From an uncultured Flavobacteriaceae bacterium (GTDB lineage: Bacteria; Bacteroidota; Bacteroidia; Flavobacteriales; Flavobacteriaceae), in contig CANMWN010000002.1 in assembly GCA_947501625.1 (NCBI GenBank), forward strand, positions 310,001 through 374,000: 64,000 bases of DNA. Reading direction: 5' to 3'. The notes beneath the pieces are model-generated. The model did not search any database, was not told where the DNA came from, and saw nothing but the letters and a program-made list of their open reading frames with translations. Positions 8,069 to 15,894 of this stretch are shown piece after piece. How positions within the stretch are numbered: the first letter of the stretch is position 1; each line of letters begins with the position of its first letter. The position numbers and the translations under genes were made by a program.

Positions 8069-9196
8069 ATGAAACAAGATTTTTACGAAATATTAGGAGT
8101 TGATAAATCTGCTGATGCAGCTACTATCAAAAAAGCTTATCGTAAAAAAGCGATAAAATTTCATCCTGATAAAAATCCTGGAGACAAAGAAGCTGAAGAA
8201 AATTTCAAGAAAGCTGCTGAGGCTTATGAAGTTCTAAGTGATGAAAATAAAAAAGCACGATACGATCAGTTTGGGCATGCAGCATTTGAGAATGGTGGTG
8301 CTGGAGCAGGTGGTTTCGGTGGTTTTGGCGGCGGAATGAATATGGAAGATATCTTTAGCCAATTTGGAGATATTTTTGGAGGCGCTTTTGGTGGTGGTGC
8401 TGGAAGAGGAGGTGCAAGAACTGCAAGAGTTAAAGGAAGTAATATGCGAATTAGAGTAAAAGTTACTCTTGAAGATGTTGCAAATGGTGTTGAAAAGAAA
8501 GTAAAAGTAAAACGTAAAATAAAAGCTGAAGGTGTAACTTTTAAAACATGTGCTACTTGTAATGGTCAAGGGCAAGTTATGAGAGTTACTAATACCATTC
8601 TTGGAAGGATGCAAACTAGTGCTACTTGTCCAACATGTCATGGTGCAGGTCAATCAATTGATAATAGACCTAAAGGTTCAGACTCCAATGGATTGATTAT
8701 TAAAGAAGAAACTGTTTCAATTAAAATTCCTGCAGGAGTTAGTGATGGTGTTCAATTAAAAGTAACTGGTAAAGGAAATGAAGCACCAGGAAATAATTCA
8801 ATTTCAGGAGATTTATTAGTATTGATTGAAGAAACTCCTCACAACAAACTCACTAGAGAAGGTATGAATTTGCATTACGATTTATATGTAAATTTTTCTG
8901 AAGCTGTTCTTGGTGTGAGTAAAGAAATTGAAACCGTAACTGGCAAAGTGAAAATAAAAATTGACGGAGGAACACAATCAGGAAAAATATTAAGATTAAG
9001 AGGTAAAGGTCTTCCAAGTATTGAAAGGTATGGCACAGGTGATTTATTGGTACACATCAATGTTTGGACTCCACAAAATTTATCAAAAGAGCAAAAACAG
9101 TTTTTTGAAAAAACTTTGGATGATGATAATTTCACGCCAAATCCATCAAAAGGTGATAAATCATTTTTTGAAAAAGTAAAAGACATGTTTTCTTAA
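8069..9196 (+). CDS. dnaJ: Chaperone DnaJ with a two-motif zinc finger
   Basis: Hsp40 partner of DnaK. Residues 1-70 are the J domain with HPDKN; residues about 75-115 are Gly/Phe rich; two C-terminal client-binding domains follow. Canonical DnaJ has four CxxCxGxG motifs. Here only two are present (CATCNGQG and CPTCHGAG, about residues 163-197), equivalent to the inner pair, with the outer motifs missing. From memory this reduction is shared by other flavobacterial DnaJ proteins, so it is a lineage trait rather than damage. Second gene of the grpE operon. Confidence 0.95.
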   Translation: MKQDFYEILGVDKSADAATIKKAYRKKAIKFHPDKNPGDKEAEENFKKAAEAYEVLSDENKKARYDQFGHAAFENGGAGAGGFGGFGGGMNMEDIFSQFGDIFGGAFGGGAGRGGARTARVKGSNMRIRVKVTLEDVANGVEKKVKVKRKIKAEGVTFKTCATCNGQGQVMRVTNTILGRMQTSATCPTCHGAGQSIDNRPKGSDSNGLIIKEETVSIKIPAGVSDGVQLKVTGKGNEAPGNNSISGDLLVLIEETPHNKLTREGMNLHYDLYVNFSEAVLGVSKEIETVTGKVKIKIDGGTQSGKILRLRGKGLPSIERYGTGDLLVHINVWTPQNLSKEQKQFFEKTLDDDNFTPNPSKGDKSFFEKVKDMFS

Positions 9197-9229
9197 CATA
9201 TATTTATAAAAAGAATGTAATATATTTTA

Positions 9230-9237
9230 TATATTTG
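9230..9237 (+). promoter_or_regulatory. Promoter box of the small RNA upstream of rnpB
   Basis: TATATTTG matches TAnnTTTG. Five bases after its G lies the first base of the hairpin at 9242, the same offset as between the rnpB box and rnpB helix P1. Confidence 0.5.
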
Positions 9238-9241
9238 CATC

Positions 9242-9314
9242 GTTATTAATTTTCATAGGTTAATAACACTTTTTCATAGCAATTTCCCACTTAATTTTTT
9301 AAGTGGGTTTTTTA
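9242..9314 (+). ncRNA. Candidate small RNA with own promoter and terminator
   Basis: About 73 nt between dnaJ and rnpB with no ORF. It begins with an 8-bp hairpin (GTTATTAA 9242-9249, TTAATAAC 9260-9267) whose loop contains TTTTCATAGG. A second, similar TTTTTCATAGC follows at about 9270-9280, and the unit ends in a 9-bp terminator with a T6 tail. A -7 box stands exactly upstream. It could belong to a flavobacterial structured-RNA family such as the Flavo-1 motif, but I cannot confirm that. The alternative is a dnaJ 3' UTR with a terminator. Confidence 0.45.
9286..9314 (+). terminator. Intrinsic terminator upstream of rnpB
   Basis: CCCACTTAA (9286-9294) and TTAAGTGGG (9299-9307) form a 9-bp stem with a TTTT loop and a T-rich tail. 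It ends the candidate small RNA and any read-through from dnaJ. Confidence 0.85.
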
Positions 9315-9320
9315 TTTTCA

Positions 9321-9328
9321 TACCTTTG
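9321..9328 (+). promoter_or_regulatory. rnpB promoter -7 box
   Basis: TACCTTTG, an exact TAnnTTTG match. Helix P1 of RNase P RNA starts at 9333, five bases after the G, which gives an internal calibration of transcription start for other promoters in the window. Confidence 0.7.
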
Positions 9329-9330
9329 CA

Positions 9331-9634
9331 TCAGCAGATCGTCTTATCGCTTTTATATTTAAAAGAGGAAAGTCCGGACACCATAGAGTAGTATAGCGGA
9401 TAACATCCGTCCAGCAATTGTTGAGGACTAGTGCAACAGAAAGCAAGTACAGTTAGGCTGTAGTGAAACCAGGTAAACTCTATACGGTGCAATGCCATGT
9501 ATATTGGATTTTGAAAGTTACTCGCTTGATTCCAAAGGGTAGGCAGATTGAGATATTAAGTAATTAATATCCTAGATAAATGATAAGAGTTCAATTTTAT
9601 TGAATACAGAATCCGGCTTATAGGTCTGCTTTTT
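9331..9634 (+). ncRNA. rnpB: RNase P RNA (class A)
   Basis: The catalytic RNA that removes 5' leaders from pre-tRNA. Conserved elements are visible in order: GAGGAAAGTCCGGACACCA (5' half of P4, 9363-9382), GTGCAACAGAAAGCAAGTAC (about 9431-9450), GTGAAACCAGGTAAACTC, and ACAGAATCCGGCTTATAGG (3' half of P4/J, about 9606-9624). The ends pair as P1: AGCAGA at 9333-9338 with TCTGCT at 9625-9630, then a T7 tract that also terminates transcription. Total about 300 nt, normal for the family. Confidence 0.95.
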
Positions 9635-9713
9635 TTATTAAATTCTCAAAAAATATACCGCATTATTATCTAATTACAACCATATTTTAGTTTAAAAAAA
9701 ATGCTAAATTTTG

Positions 9714-9721
9714 TATTTTTG
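9714..9721 (+). promoter_or_regulatory. Aconitase promoter -7 box
   Basis: TATTTTTG matches TAnnTTTG; with the rnpB offset transcription starts near 9726, giving a 19-nt leader. No clear -33 TTG is seen at the usual distance. Confidence 0.5.
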
Positions 9722-9744
9722 CACAACATTAAAAAACTATAACT

Positions 9745-12009
9745 ATGGCATTTGATATTGAAATGATAAAAGGTGTTTATGCAAGAATGACTGAAAGGGT
9801 AGATGCTGCTCGAGAAATTCTTGGAAGACCATTAACACTTTCTGAAAAAATATTGTATAACCACCTTTGGGAAGGTAATCCTAATAAAGGGTTTACAAGA
9901 GGAAAAGATTATGTAGACTTTGCTCCTGATAGAATTGCTTGTCAAGATGCGACTGCTCAAATGGCACTTTTGCAATTCATGCAAGCAGGAAAAGATAAAG
10001 TTGCAGTTCCAACTACAGTACATTGCGACCATTTAATTCAAGCAAAAATTGGTGCTGATAAAGATTTGCAAAATGCTTTAAATACAAGTAGTGAGGTGTT
10101 TAATTTTTTAGCATCAGTATCAAATAAATATGGAATAGGGTTTTGGAAACCAGGAGCGGGAATTATACATCAAGTAGTACTAGAAAATTACGCCTTTCCT
10201 GGAGGAATGATGATTGGTACCGATTCACATACAGTTAATGCAGGTGGATTAGGAATGGTTGCTATTGGTGTTGGAGGTGCAGATGCAGTTGATGTAATGG
10301 CTGGAATGCCTTGGGAACTTAAATTTCCAAAATTAATTGGTGTGAAACTTACTGGGAAATTATCTGGTTGGTCTTCTCCTAAAGATGTTATTTTGAAAGT
10401 AGCAGGCATTTTAACTGTTAAAGGTGGAACAGGCGCAATTGTTGAATATTTTGGAGAAGGAGCTAAATCAATGTCATGTACTGGTAAAGGAACCATTTGT
10501 AATATGGGTGCAGAAATTGGAGCAACCACTTCAACATTTGGTTACGATGAATCTATGGAAAGATATTTAAGAGCAACTGGCAGAAATGAAGTAGCTGATG
10601 AAGCGAATAAAATTACATCTTATTTAACAGGTGACGATGAAGTTTATGCCAATCCTGAACAATATTTTGACCAAGTAATTGAAATTAATTTAGATGAATT
10701 AATCCCTCATCTAAATGGACCATTTACTCCAGATTTAGCAACTCCTGTTGGGACGATGACTGAAAAAGCAAAAGCGAATGATTGGCCTTTAAAAGTTGAA
10801 TGGGGACTTATAGGTTCTTGTACTAATTCATCTTATGAAGATTTATCTAGAGCAGCATCTGTTGCTAAACAAGCGGTTGATAAAAATTTGGTTACCAAAG
10901 CAGAATTTGGTATTAATCCTGGCTCTGAACAAGTTAGATACACGGCAGAACGTGATGGATTATTAGGAATATTTGAAGACTTGAATGCCAAAATTTTCAC
11001 GAATGCATGTGGACCATGTATTGGGCAATGGGCAAGATACAGTGATCCAAAAAATGCCCCTAAAAATAGTATAGTACATTCCTTTAATAGAAACTTCTCT
11101 AAAAGAGCTGACGGAAATCCAAATACACACGCATTTGTTGGCTCACCTGAATTAGTTGCTGCAATTGCAATTTCTGGAAGATTGGATTTTAATCCAATGA
11201 CTGATAAATTAATTAATCAAGATGGTGAAGAAGTAATGTTATCTGAGCCAACTGGTATGGAATTACCTCCAAAAGGTTTTGATGTTAAGGATCCTGGTTT
11301 TGTTGCTCCAATAGAAGATGGAAGCGGAGTAGAAGTTGTGGTTTCTCCAACATCTGAAAGGTTAGAACTGTTAACTCCGTTTGAACCAATAGGTAGTGAA
11401 ATTAATGGAGCAAAATTATTAATAAAAGCCTTTGGCAAATGTACAACTGACCATATTTCTATGGCTGGACCATGGTTACGATTCCGTGGACATTTAGATA
11501 ATATCTCTAACAACTGCTTAATTGGAGCTGTAAATGCTTTTGGAAAAGCGACTAACAAAGTAAAAAATCAGTTGACAGGTGAATTTGGACCTGTGCCAGA
11601 TACTGCGAGAGCATATAAAGCTGCTGGAGTTAGATCAATAGTTGTAGGTGATCATAATTATGGTGAGGGATCTTCAAGAGAGCATGCTGCAATGGAGCCA
11701 AGACATTTGGGAGTTGCTGCTGTTATTGTAAAATCATTTGCAAGAATTCATGAAACAAACCTTAAAAAACAAGGAATGCTTGGATTGACATTTGCCAATG
11801 AAAATGATTATGATTTAATTCAAGAAGACGACACATTTAACTTCTTAGATTTAAATGAATTTGCACCAAACAAACATTTAACTTTAGAAATTGTTCATAG
11901 TGATAATTCAAAAGATGTTATCAAATTAAATCACACCTATAATGCTGGACAAATTGAATGGTATAACGAAGGATCTGCATTAAATTTAATTAAAAAAGAA
12001 AACGCATAG
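9745..12009 (+). CDS. Aconitate hydratase, mitochondrial type
   Basis: Interconverts citrate and isocitrate in the TCA cycle. The 754-aa protein resembles mitochondrial-type aconitases rather than AcnB. [4Fe-4S] ligands are visible in [10 protein letters not shown] (about Cys358) and [10 protein letters not shown] (about Cys422 and Cys425). Substrate-binding segments include [20 protein letters not shown] and the C-terminal swivel domain with [15 protein letters not shown]. It stands alone between rnpB and a strong terminator. Gene symbols differ between databases for this subtype, so none is given. Confidence 0.95.
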   Translation: MAFDIEMIKGVYARMTERVDAAREILGRPLTLSEKILYNHLWEGNPNKGFTRGKDYVDFAPDRIACQDATAQMALLQFMQAGKDKVAVPTTVHCDHLIQAKIGADKDLQNALNTSSEVFNFLASVSNKYGIGFWKPGAGIIHQVVLENYAFPGGMMIGTDSHTVNAGGLGMVAIGVGGADAVDVMAGMPWELKFPKLIGVKLTGKLSGWSSPKDVILKVAGILTVKGGTGAIVEYFGEGAKSMSCTGKGTICNMGAEIGATTSTFGYDESMERYLRATGRNEVADEANKITSYLTGDDEVYANPEQYFDQVIEINLDELIPHLNGPFTPDLATPVGTMTEKAKANDWPLKVEWGLIGSCTNSSYEDLSRAASVAKQAVDKNLVTKAEFGINPGSEQVRYTAERDGLLGIFEDLNAKIFTNACGPCIGQWARYSDPKNAPKNSIVHSFNRNFSKRADGNPNTHAFVGSPELVAAIAISGRLDFNPMTDKLINQDGEEVMLSEPTGMELPPKGFDVKDPGFVAPIEDGSGVEVVVSPTSERLELLTPFEPIGSEINGAKLLIKAFGKCTTDHISMAGPWLRFRGHLDNISNNCLIGAVNAFGKATNKVKNQLTGEFGPVPDTARAYKAAGVRSIVVGDHNYGEGSSREHAAMEPRHLGVAAVIVKSFARIHETNLKKQGMLGLTFANENDYDLIQEDDTFNFLDLNEFAPNKHLTLEIVHSDNSKDVIKLNHTYNAGQIEWYNEGSALNLIKKENA

Positions 12010-12034
12010 TTTTAATTTAACTAACTGTTTATTA

Positions 12035-12069
12035 AAGAACTCTTTAAGTAATTTTAAAGAGTTCTTTTT
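12035..12069 (+). terminator. Intrinsic terminator after aconitase
   Basis: A 13-bp perfect stem (AAGAACTCTTTAA 12035-12047, TTAAAGAGTTCTT 12054-12066) with a 6-nt loop and a T9-like tail. Confidence 0.9.
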
Positions 12070-12131
12070 TTTTGTAATTATTCTAAAGTTTTTACGACTA
12101 TAAATTATAGTTAAATTTAATTATTGTAATA

Positions 12132-12803
12132 ATGAAAGAGATTTGGTATATAGAGAATATAAATTTATTTAGAATTCTTTGCCCTCATAAGTATCCAAAA
12201 TACAAAGATGCGCATGGATTTGATTCTTATAAAAAAGAAGATTATATCTATTTTAAAGAAGACGCTGCCAATAAGGTTTACTTGATTGATAAAGGAAAAG
12301 TAAAGCTAGGTTACTATACTGAAGATGGAGAAGAAGTTATTAAATCAATACTTTCTAAAGGTGAAGTCTTTGGTGAAAAAGCAGTTCTAGGAGCTGAGAA
12401 AAGAAATGAATTTGCACAATCTTTAGATAATTCTACTACTATTTGTCCTATTCCTGTTAATACTTTACAAACGGTAATTAGAGATAACGCAAAATTTTCT
12501 GTTAGTTTTTATAAGTTTATAAATTTTAGGATTCGAAAACTTGAGCGTAGATTAGAAATTCTACTATTCAAAAATTCTAAAACACGATTACAAGAATTTA
12601 TCAATGAATTATCTGATGATTATGGTTATTGCTGTGATGAAACTGGTGATATAGTTGTTAATCATCCTTATACTCAAAAAGATATTGCTTCATTAATTGG
12701 AACATCAAGACCAACGTTAAACATTTTAATGAACGAATTAAAAGAGGAGGGAAACATCAAATTTCAACAAAAAAACTTAAGAATTTTAAAAAAAATATCA
12801 TAG
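12132..12803 (+). CDS. Crp/Fnr family transcription regulator
   Basis: A 223-residue regulator with an N-terminal cyclic-nucleotide-binding jelly roll (about 20-130; VYLIDKGKVKLGYYTEDGEEVIKSILSKGEVFGE), a dimerisation helix (about 130-165) and a C-terminal winged helix (HPYTQKDIASLIGTSRPTLNILMNELKEEG, about 178-207). The four N-terminal cysteines that bind the FNR iron-sulphur cluster are absent, so redox sensing by cluster is unlikely and the ligand is unknown. A 16-bp dyad of Crp/Fnr geometry lies just after its stop, placed to activate the next gene. Confidence 0.9.
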   Translation: MKEIWYIENINLFRILCPHKYPKYKDAHGFDSYKKEDYIYFKEDAANKVYLIDKGKVKLGYYTEDGEEVIKSILSKGEVFGEKAVLGAEKRNEFAQSLDNSTTICPIPVNTLQTVIRDNAKFSVSFYKFINFRIRKLERRLEILLFKNSKTRLQEFINELSDDYGYCCDETGDIVVNHPYTQKDIASLIGTSRPTLNILMNELKEEGNIKFQQKNLRILKKIS

Positions 12804-12848
12804 TGTTAGATACCTAACATTTTAAACTGTATCGAGGTTATATTTTTG
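12804..12848 (+). promoter_or_regulatory. Putative Crp/Fnr site plus promoter for the lipoprotein
   Basis: TGTTAG-ATAC-CTAACA (12804-12819) is a perfect dyad with the N4 spacing of Fnr-type sites. TATTTTTG (12841-12848) is the -7 box, which predicts transcription start near 12853. The dyad centre is then about -42, the class II activator position. No -33 TTG is present, which fits an activator-dependent promoter. Confidence 0.55.
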
Positions 12849-12880
12849 TCATATATAATTTAACAAAAAATATAATTAAG

Positions 12881-13750
12881 ATGAAAAAAGTTTTTTTAAT
12901 GGCATTAATTGCCTTTAGTTTTATCGCTGTTTCTTGCGATGACGATGATGACACTCCAACAACCTCAGATTTAACTTTGAACTTATCAGGTCTTGAAGCC
13001 CTTGGTAGTGATTTTGTTTACGAAGGTTGGATTATTGTTAATGGTGCTCCGGTAAGTACTGGAACTTTTTCAAGTGTATCTTTTCCACAAACATTTACAG
13101 TTGATAGTGACGATTTAGCAAATGCAACTAAATTTGTTTTATCAATTGAACCTTCTGTTGATCCAGATGCAGGGCCATCTGCAACTAAAATATTAGCTGG
13201 AGATTTCTCTGGAAACTCTGCTTCAGTATCTTCAAGTGCTATTGTTGGTGATTTTAGTAGTTCAACTGGAACATACATTTTAGCAACTCCAACTGATATG
13301 GATGCTGGAAATGAAGAAAGTGGTGTTTGGTTTTTAGATAACTCAAGCGGAAGTGCAGTTGCTGGATTCAATAATTTACCTGCATTAACAGGTTGGAAAT
13401 ATGAAGGTTGGGTTGTAATGAACGGAATGCCAATTAGTACTGGAACTTTCAGTTCTGCTAATGGTGCTGATGATAATGCTGCAACATCAATTTTTAAAGG
13501 TGATGCTGGTAATGGTCCAGGATATCCAGGTGAAGATTTTTTACAAAATGCACCAGCAGGGTTAACATTCCCAACAGATTTGAAAGGAATGACTGTTGTT
13601 GTTTCTGTTGAACCTTATCCAGATAACAGCCCAAGCCCATTTACTTTAAAGCCATTGGCACATATGGTTCCAGCGAACGCTGCTAATCATACTGCAATCA
13701 ATATGGGATCAGGACCAGTTGTTGGGTTAACAGGTTCGGTATCTAGATAA
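12881..13750 (+). CDS. Lipoprotein with a duplicated domain
   Basis: A 289-aa lipoprotein with signal peptide and lipobox (IAVSCDDDDD). The Asp run after Cys resembles surface-lipoprotein export signals of Bacteroidota. Two homologous halves are visible: YEGWIIVNGAPVSTGTFSS near residue 47 and YEGWVVMNGMPISTGTFSS near residue 173. The repeated YEGW..NG.P.STGTF pattern resembles the C-terminal domain of RskA anti-sigma factors, but there is no transmembrane or sigma-binding part. Function unknown. It probably answers to the adjacent Crp/Fnr protein. Confidence 0.75.
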   Translation: MKKVFLMALIAFSFIAVSCDDDDDTPTTSDLTLNLSGLEALGSDFVYEGWIIVNGAPVSTGTFSSVSFPQTFTVDSDDLANATKFVLSIEPSVDPDAGPSATKILAGDFSGNSASVSSSAIVGDFSSSTGTYILATPTDMDAGNEESGVWFLDNSSGSAVAGFNNLPALTGWKYEGWVVMNGMPISTGTFSSANGADDNAATSIFKGDAGNGPGYPGEDFLQNAPAGLTFPTDLKGMTVVVSVEPYPDNSPSPFTLKPLAHMVPANAANHTAINMGSGPVVGLTGSVSR

Positions 13751-13779
13751 TAAATTCCTAATCAAAATAATTATTTGAG

Positions 13780-13811
13780 CAAAAAGGTATAGTTGATTCT
13801 ATGCCTTTTTG
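13780..13811 (+). terminator. Intrinsic terminator
   Basis: A 13-bp stem with one G-T pair (13780-13792 with 13799-13811), 6-nt loop, ending the lipoprotein gene. Confidence 0.8.
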
Positions 13812-13855
13812 TTTTATGCTTATTTATTGTAAGTAATTACTTAAAAAAACTACTA

Positions 13856-13863
13856 TATATTTG
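13856..13863 (+). promoter_or_regulatory. Promoter -7 box of the thioredoxin-like gene
   Basis: TATATTTG matches TAnnTTTG; start predicted near 13868, 15 nt before the ATG. No -33 element at standard spacing. Confidence 0.5.
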
Positions 13864-13882
13864 TAATTATTAATACTTATTT

Positions 13883-14437
13883 ATGAATAAATCACAGCGC
13901 TCCAATTTAATATTATTTGTAATTTTAGCAATCTTTATATTTACTCCTCTTAGAGGGATTTTTCAAGAGTTTACTTCTAAACTGTTTTCATTTTCACCTT
14001 CGGTAGAAAAAGTAGAAAATAGGACAACAATAACTAACTATAATTGGCAATTAAAAGGGTTAAATACCCAGAACTATAATTTTGAAAGTGCCAAAGGAAA
14101 AGTAGTTTTTGTAAATTTTTGGGCAACATGGTGTCCACCCTGCAGAGCAGAAATGCCAGCAATCCAAAATTTGTATGATAATTTTAAAGACAAAGTTGAA
14201 TTCATTTTTGTAACTAACGAAAATAAAGATGTAGTTGAAAAGTTTCTCAAAAAAAACAATTACAATCTTCCAATTTATAATTACTTGTCTGCTGCACCAA
14301 AGGAAATGCAAGTTTCTAGTATTCCAGCATCTTACTTAATTAATAAGAAAGGTGAAGTAGTTATTCATAAAGTTGGTGCGGCTGATTGGGATAATAAAAA
14401 AGTTTTCAAACTTTTAGATGAATTATTAAATGAATAA
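13883..14437 (+). CDS. TlpA/ResA-like membrane-anchored thioredoxin
   Basis: A thiol-disulphide oxidoreductase on the periplasmic side of the inner membrane, 184 aa. Residues about 9-30 form an uncleaved N-terminal membrane anchor. The thioredoxin fold follows with the active site WATWCPPCRAEMPAI (about residues 80-94) and the cis-Pro segment SSIPASYLINKKGEV. The WCPPC motif and FVNFWATWC lead are typical of TlpA/ResA proteins that keep cytochrome c or other exported thiols reduced. The partner cannot be identified here, and no cytochrome maturation genes are adjacent. Confidence 0.9.
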   Translation: MNKSQRSNLILFVILAIFIFTPLRGIFQEFTSKLFSFSPSVEKVENRTTITNYNWQLKGLNTQNYNFESAKGKVVFVNFWATWCPPCRAEMPAIQNLYDNFKDKVEFIFVTNENKDVVEKFLKKNNYNLPIYNYLSAAPKEMQVSSIPASYLINKKGEVVIHKVGAADWDNKKVFKLLDELLNE

Positions 14438-14460
14438 AAAAAGCCTACAAAAATGTAGGC
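14436..14460. terminator. Terminator shared by convergent units
   Basis: GCCTACA (14443-14449) and TGTAGGC (14454-14460) form a 7-bp stem with an AAAA loop. The T tract is much better on the minus strand (seven T) than on the plus strand, so it mainly serves a minus-strand transcript, which supports the small ORF at 14481-14594. Confidence 0.75.
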
Positions 14461-14480
14461 TTTTAAAATAGTCATCTTAA

Positions 14481-14594
14481 TTAGTGACTATGATTCCTTC
14501 GTTCGGTCCAACAAACTCTTTTACTATTTTTAAAATTAGAAAAATATACAAATTTTCTTGCTTCTGTTGGTGTGTCTATAAATGTTGCTCTCAT
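14481..14594 (-). CDS. Candidate 37-residue basic protein
   Basis: A short ORF (MRATFIDTPTEARKFVYFSN..., ending RRNHSH) starting with ATG and preceded by AAAGCC. The peptide is strongly basic and has one Cys. A terminator whose T tract favours this strand lies 20 nt downstream, and the convergent and upstream genes leave the interval otherwise empty. I do not recognise the family. It could be a chance ORF; conservation would settle it. Confidence 0.4.
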   Translation of the reverse strand: MRATFIDTPTEARKFVYFSNFKNSKRVCWTERRNHSH

Positions 14595-14715
14595 GGCTTT
14601 AAGTATTTAATTGTTTATACCTAATAGACGCTTATTCAACAAAATAGTAACAGTTTTTTTTGCTATTAACTAAATTTTAACAATTTGTAAGTGACTTGAA
14701 ATACTATTTTTCAAA

Positions 14716-15894
14716 TTATACTAACTCGTCTAAAACAGTTGTAATTATTGAGCAACCTTCAATAATTTCCTCATCCGAAATAGTTAGTGGAGGAGTGATA
14801 CGAATTGCTTTATGTTCGAATAGTAACCAAAAAAGAATTAGGCCTCTATTCATGCATTCTAAAATAATTTTGCTAGCTAGTTCTTCACTTTCAACCATCA
14901 ATGCAAGCATTAATCCTTTTCCTCTTATTTCTTTTATTTTAGGATGCATCAATAGTTTTCTAATCAGTTTTTCTTTTCTGAGTGTTTCTGGAATTAAATT
15001 AGAATTTGTAACTTCTTTAACTGTAGCCAAAGCCGATGCAGCAATTACAGGATGACCGCCAAATGTAGTAATATGTCCTAATTTTGGTTTGTCCTTCAAA
15101 CAATCCATAATTTCTTTGGAAGAAATAAAAGCGCCAATTGGCATTCCGCCTCCAAGACCTTTACCAGTTATTATAATATCTGGAATACAATTGTAATTTT
15201 CAAAACCAAAAAAAGTTCCAGTTCTGCCTATTCCTGTTTGAATTTCATCCAAAATTAATAATGCTCCAACTTCATTACACCTTTTTTGAACTTTAGATAA
15301 ATAATTATTTGTTGGTTCGATAAATCCAGCGCCTCCTTGAATAGTTTCAATAATTACACCAGCAGTATTTTCTGTTATTAAATTTATATCGTTAATATTA
15401 TTAAACTCCATAAATTTTATTCCAGGGAGTAAAGGTCGATAAGCACTATTTTGATTTTCTTCTCCACATACGCTCATTGCACCTTGCGTATTCCCATGAT
15501 AGGCTCTGTGACATGAAATAATCTCATGCCGTCCGGTAAATTTCTTGGCTAATTTTAATGCTCCTTCAGTTGCTTCTGTGCCGGAATTGGTTAAATATAT
15601 ATTTTGCAAAGAGGGTGGAAGGTTAGTTGCCAATAACTTACAAAGTTCTAATTGTGGTTTTTGAACAAACTCACCATAGACCATTACATGCATATAAGAA
15701 TCTAGCTGTTCTTTAATAGCTGCAATTACTTTTGGATGATTATGTCCTAAACTATTAGCCGATACACCTGCTACAAAATCTAAATATTTTTTGTTTTCAA
15801 TATCAAATAAGTAAGAACCATTGGCTCTAGAAATTTCAATTCCCAAAGGATGAGGAGAAGTTTGTGCTTGATATTTTAAGAAATCAGCATTCAT
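14716..15894 (-). CDS. Class III PLP-dependent aminotransferase
   Basis: A 392-residue aminotransferase of the ornithine/acetylornithine/4-aminobutyrate type. Signatures are YLTNSGTEATEGALKLAKK (phosphate loop), LILDEIQTGIGRTG (PLP Asp), and ITGKGLGGGMPIGAF with the catalytic Lys. The donor is not predictable, since no arginine-synthesis genes are nearby. Its ATG overlaps the stop of the OstA-like gene by four bases (ATGA), so the two are co-translated; the functional link is unclear. Confidence 0.9.
   Translation of the reverse strand: MNADFLKYQAQTSPHPLGIEISRANGSYLFDIENKKYLDFVAGVSANSLGHNHPKVIAAIKEQLDSYMHVMVYGEFVQKPQLELCKLLATNLPPSLQNIYLTNSGTEATEGALKLAKKFTGRHEIISCHRAYHGNTQGAMSVCGEENQNSAYRPLLPGIKFMEFNNINDINLITENTAGVIIETIQGGAGFIEPTNNYLSKVQKRCNEVGALLILDEIQTGIGRTGTFFGFENYNCIPDIIITGKGLGGGMPIGAFISSKEIMDCLKDKPKLGHITTFGGHPVIAASALATVKEVTNSNLIPETLRKEKLIRKLLMHPKIKEIRGKGLMLALMVESEELASKIILECMNRGLILFWLLFEHKAIRITPPLTISDEEIIEGCSIITTVLDELV

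Noticed and set aside
8234-8653. Minus-strand ORF of 139 codons inside dnaJ
   Set aside because: Ser/Thr-rich antisense shadow of the Gly-rich and zinc-finger coding sequence of dnaJ.
10188-10529. Minus-strand ORF of 113 codons inside aconitase
   Set aside because: Antisense shadow of a strongly conserved enzyme gene, with Pro/Ile-rich non-family sequence.
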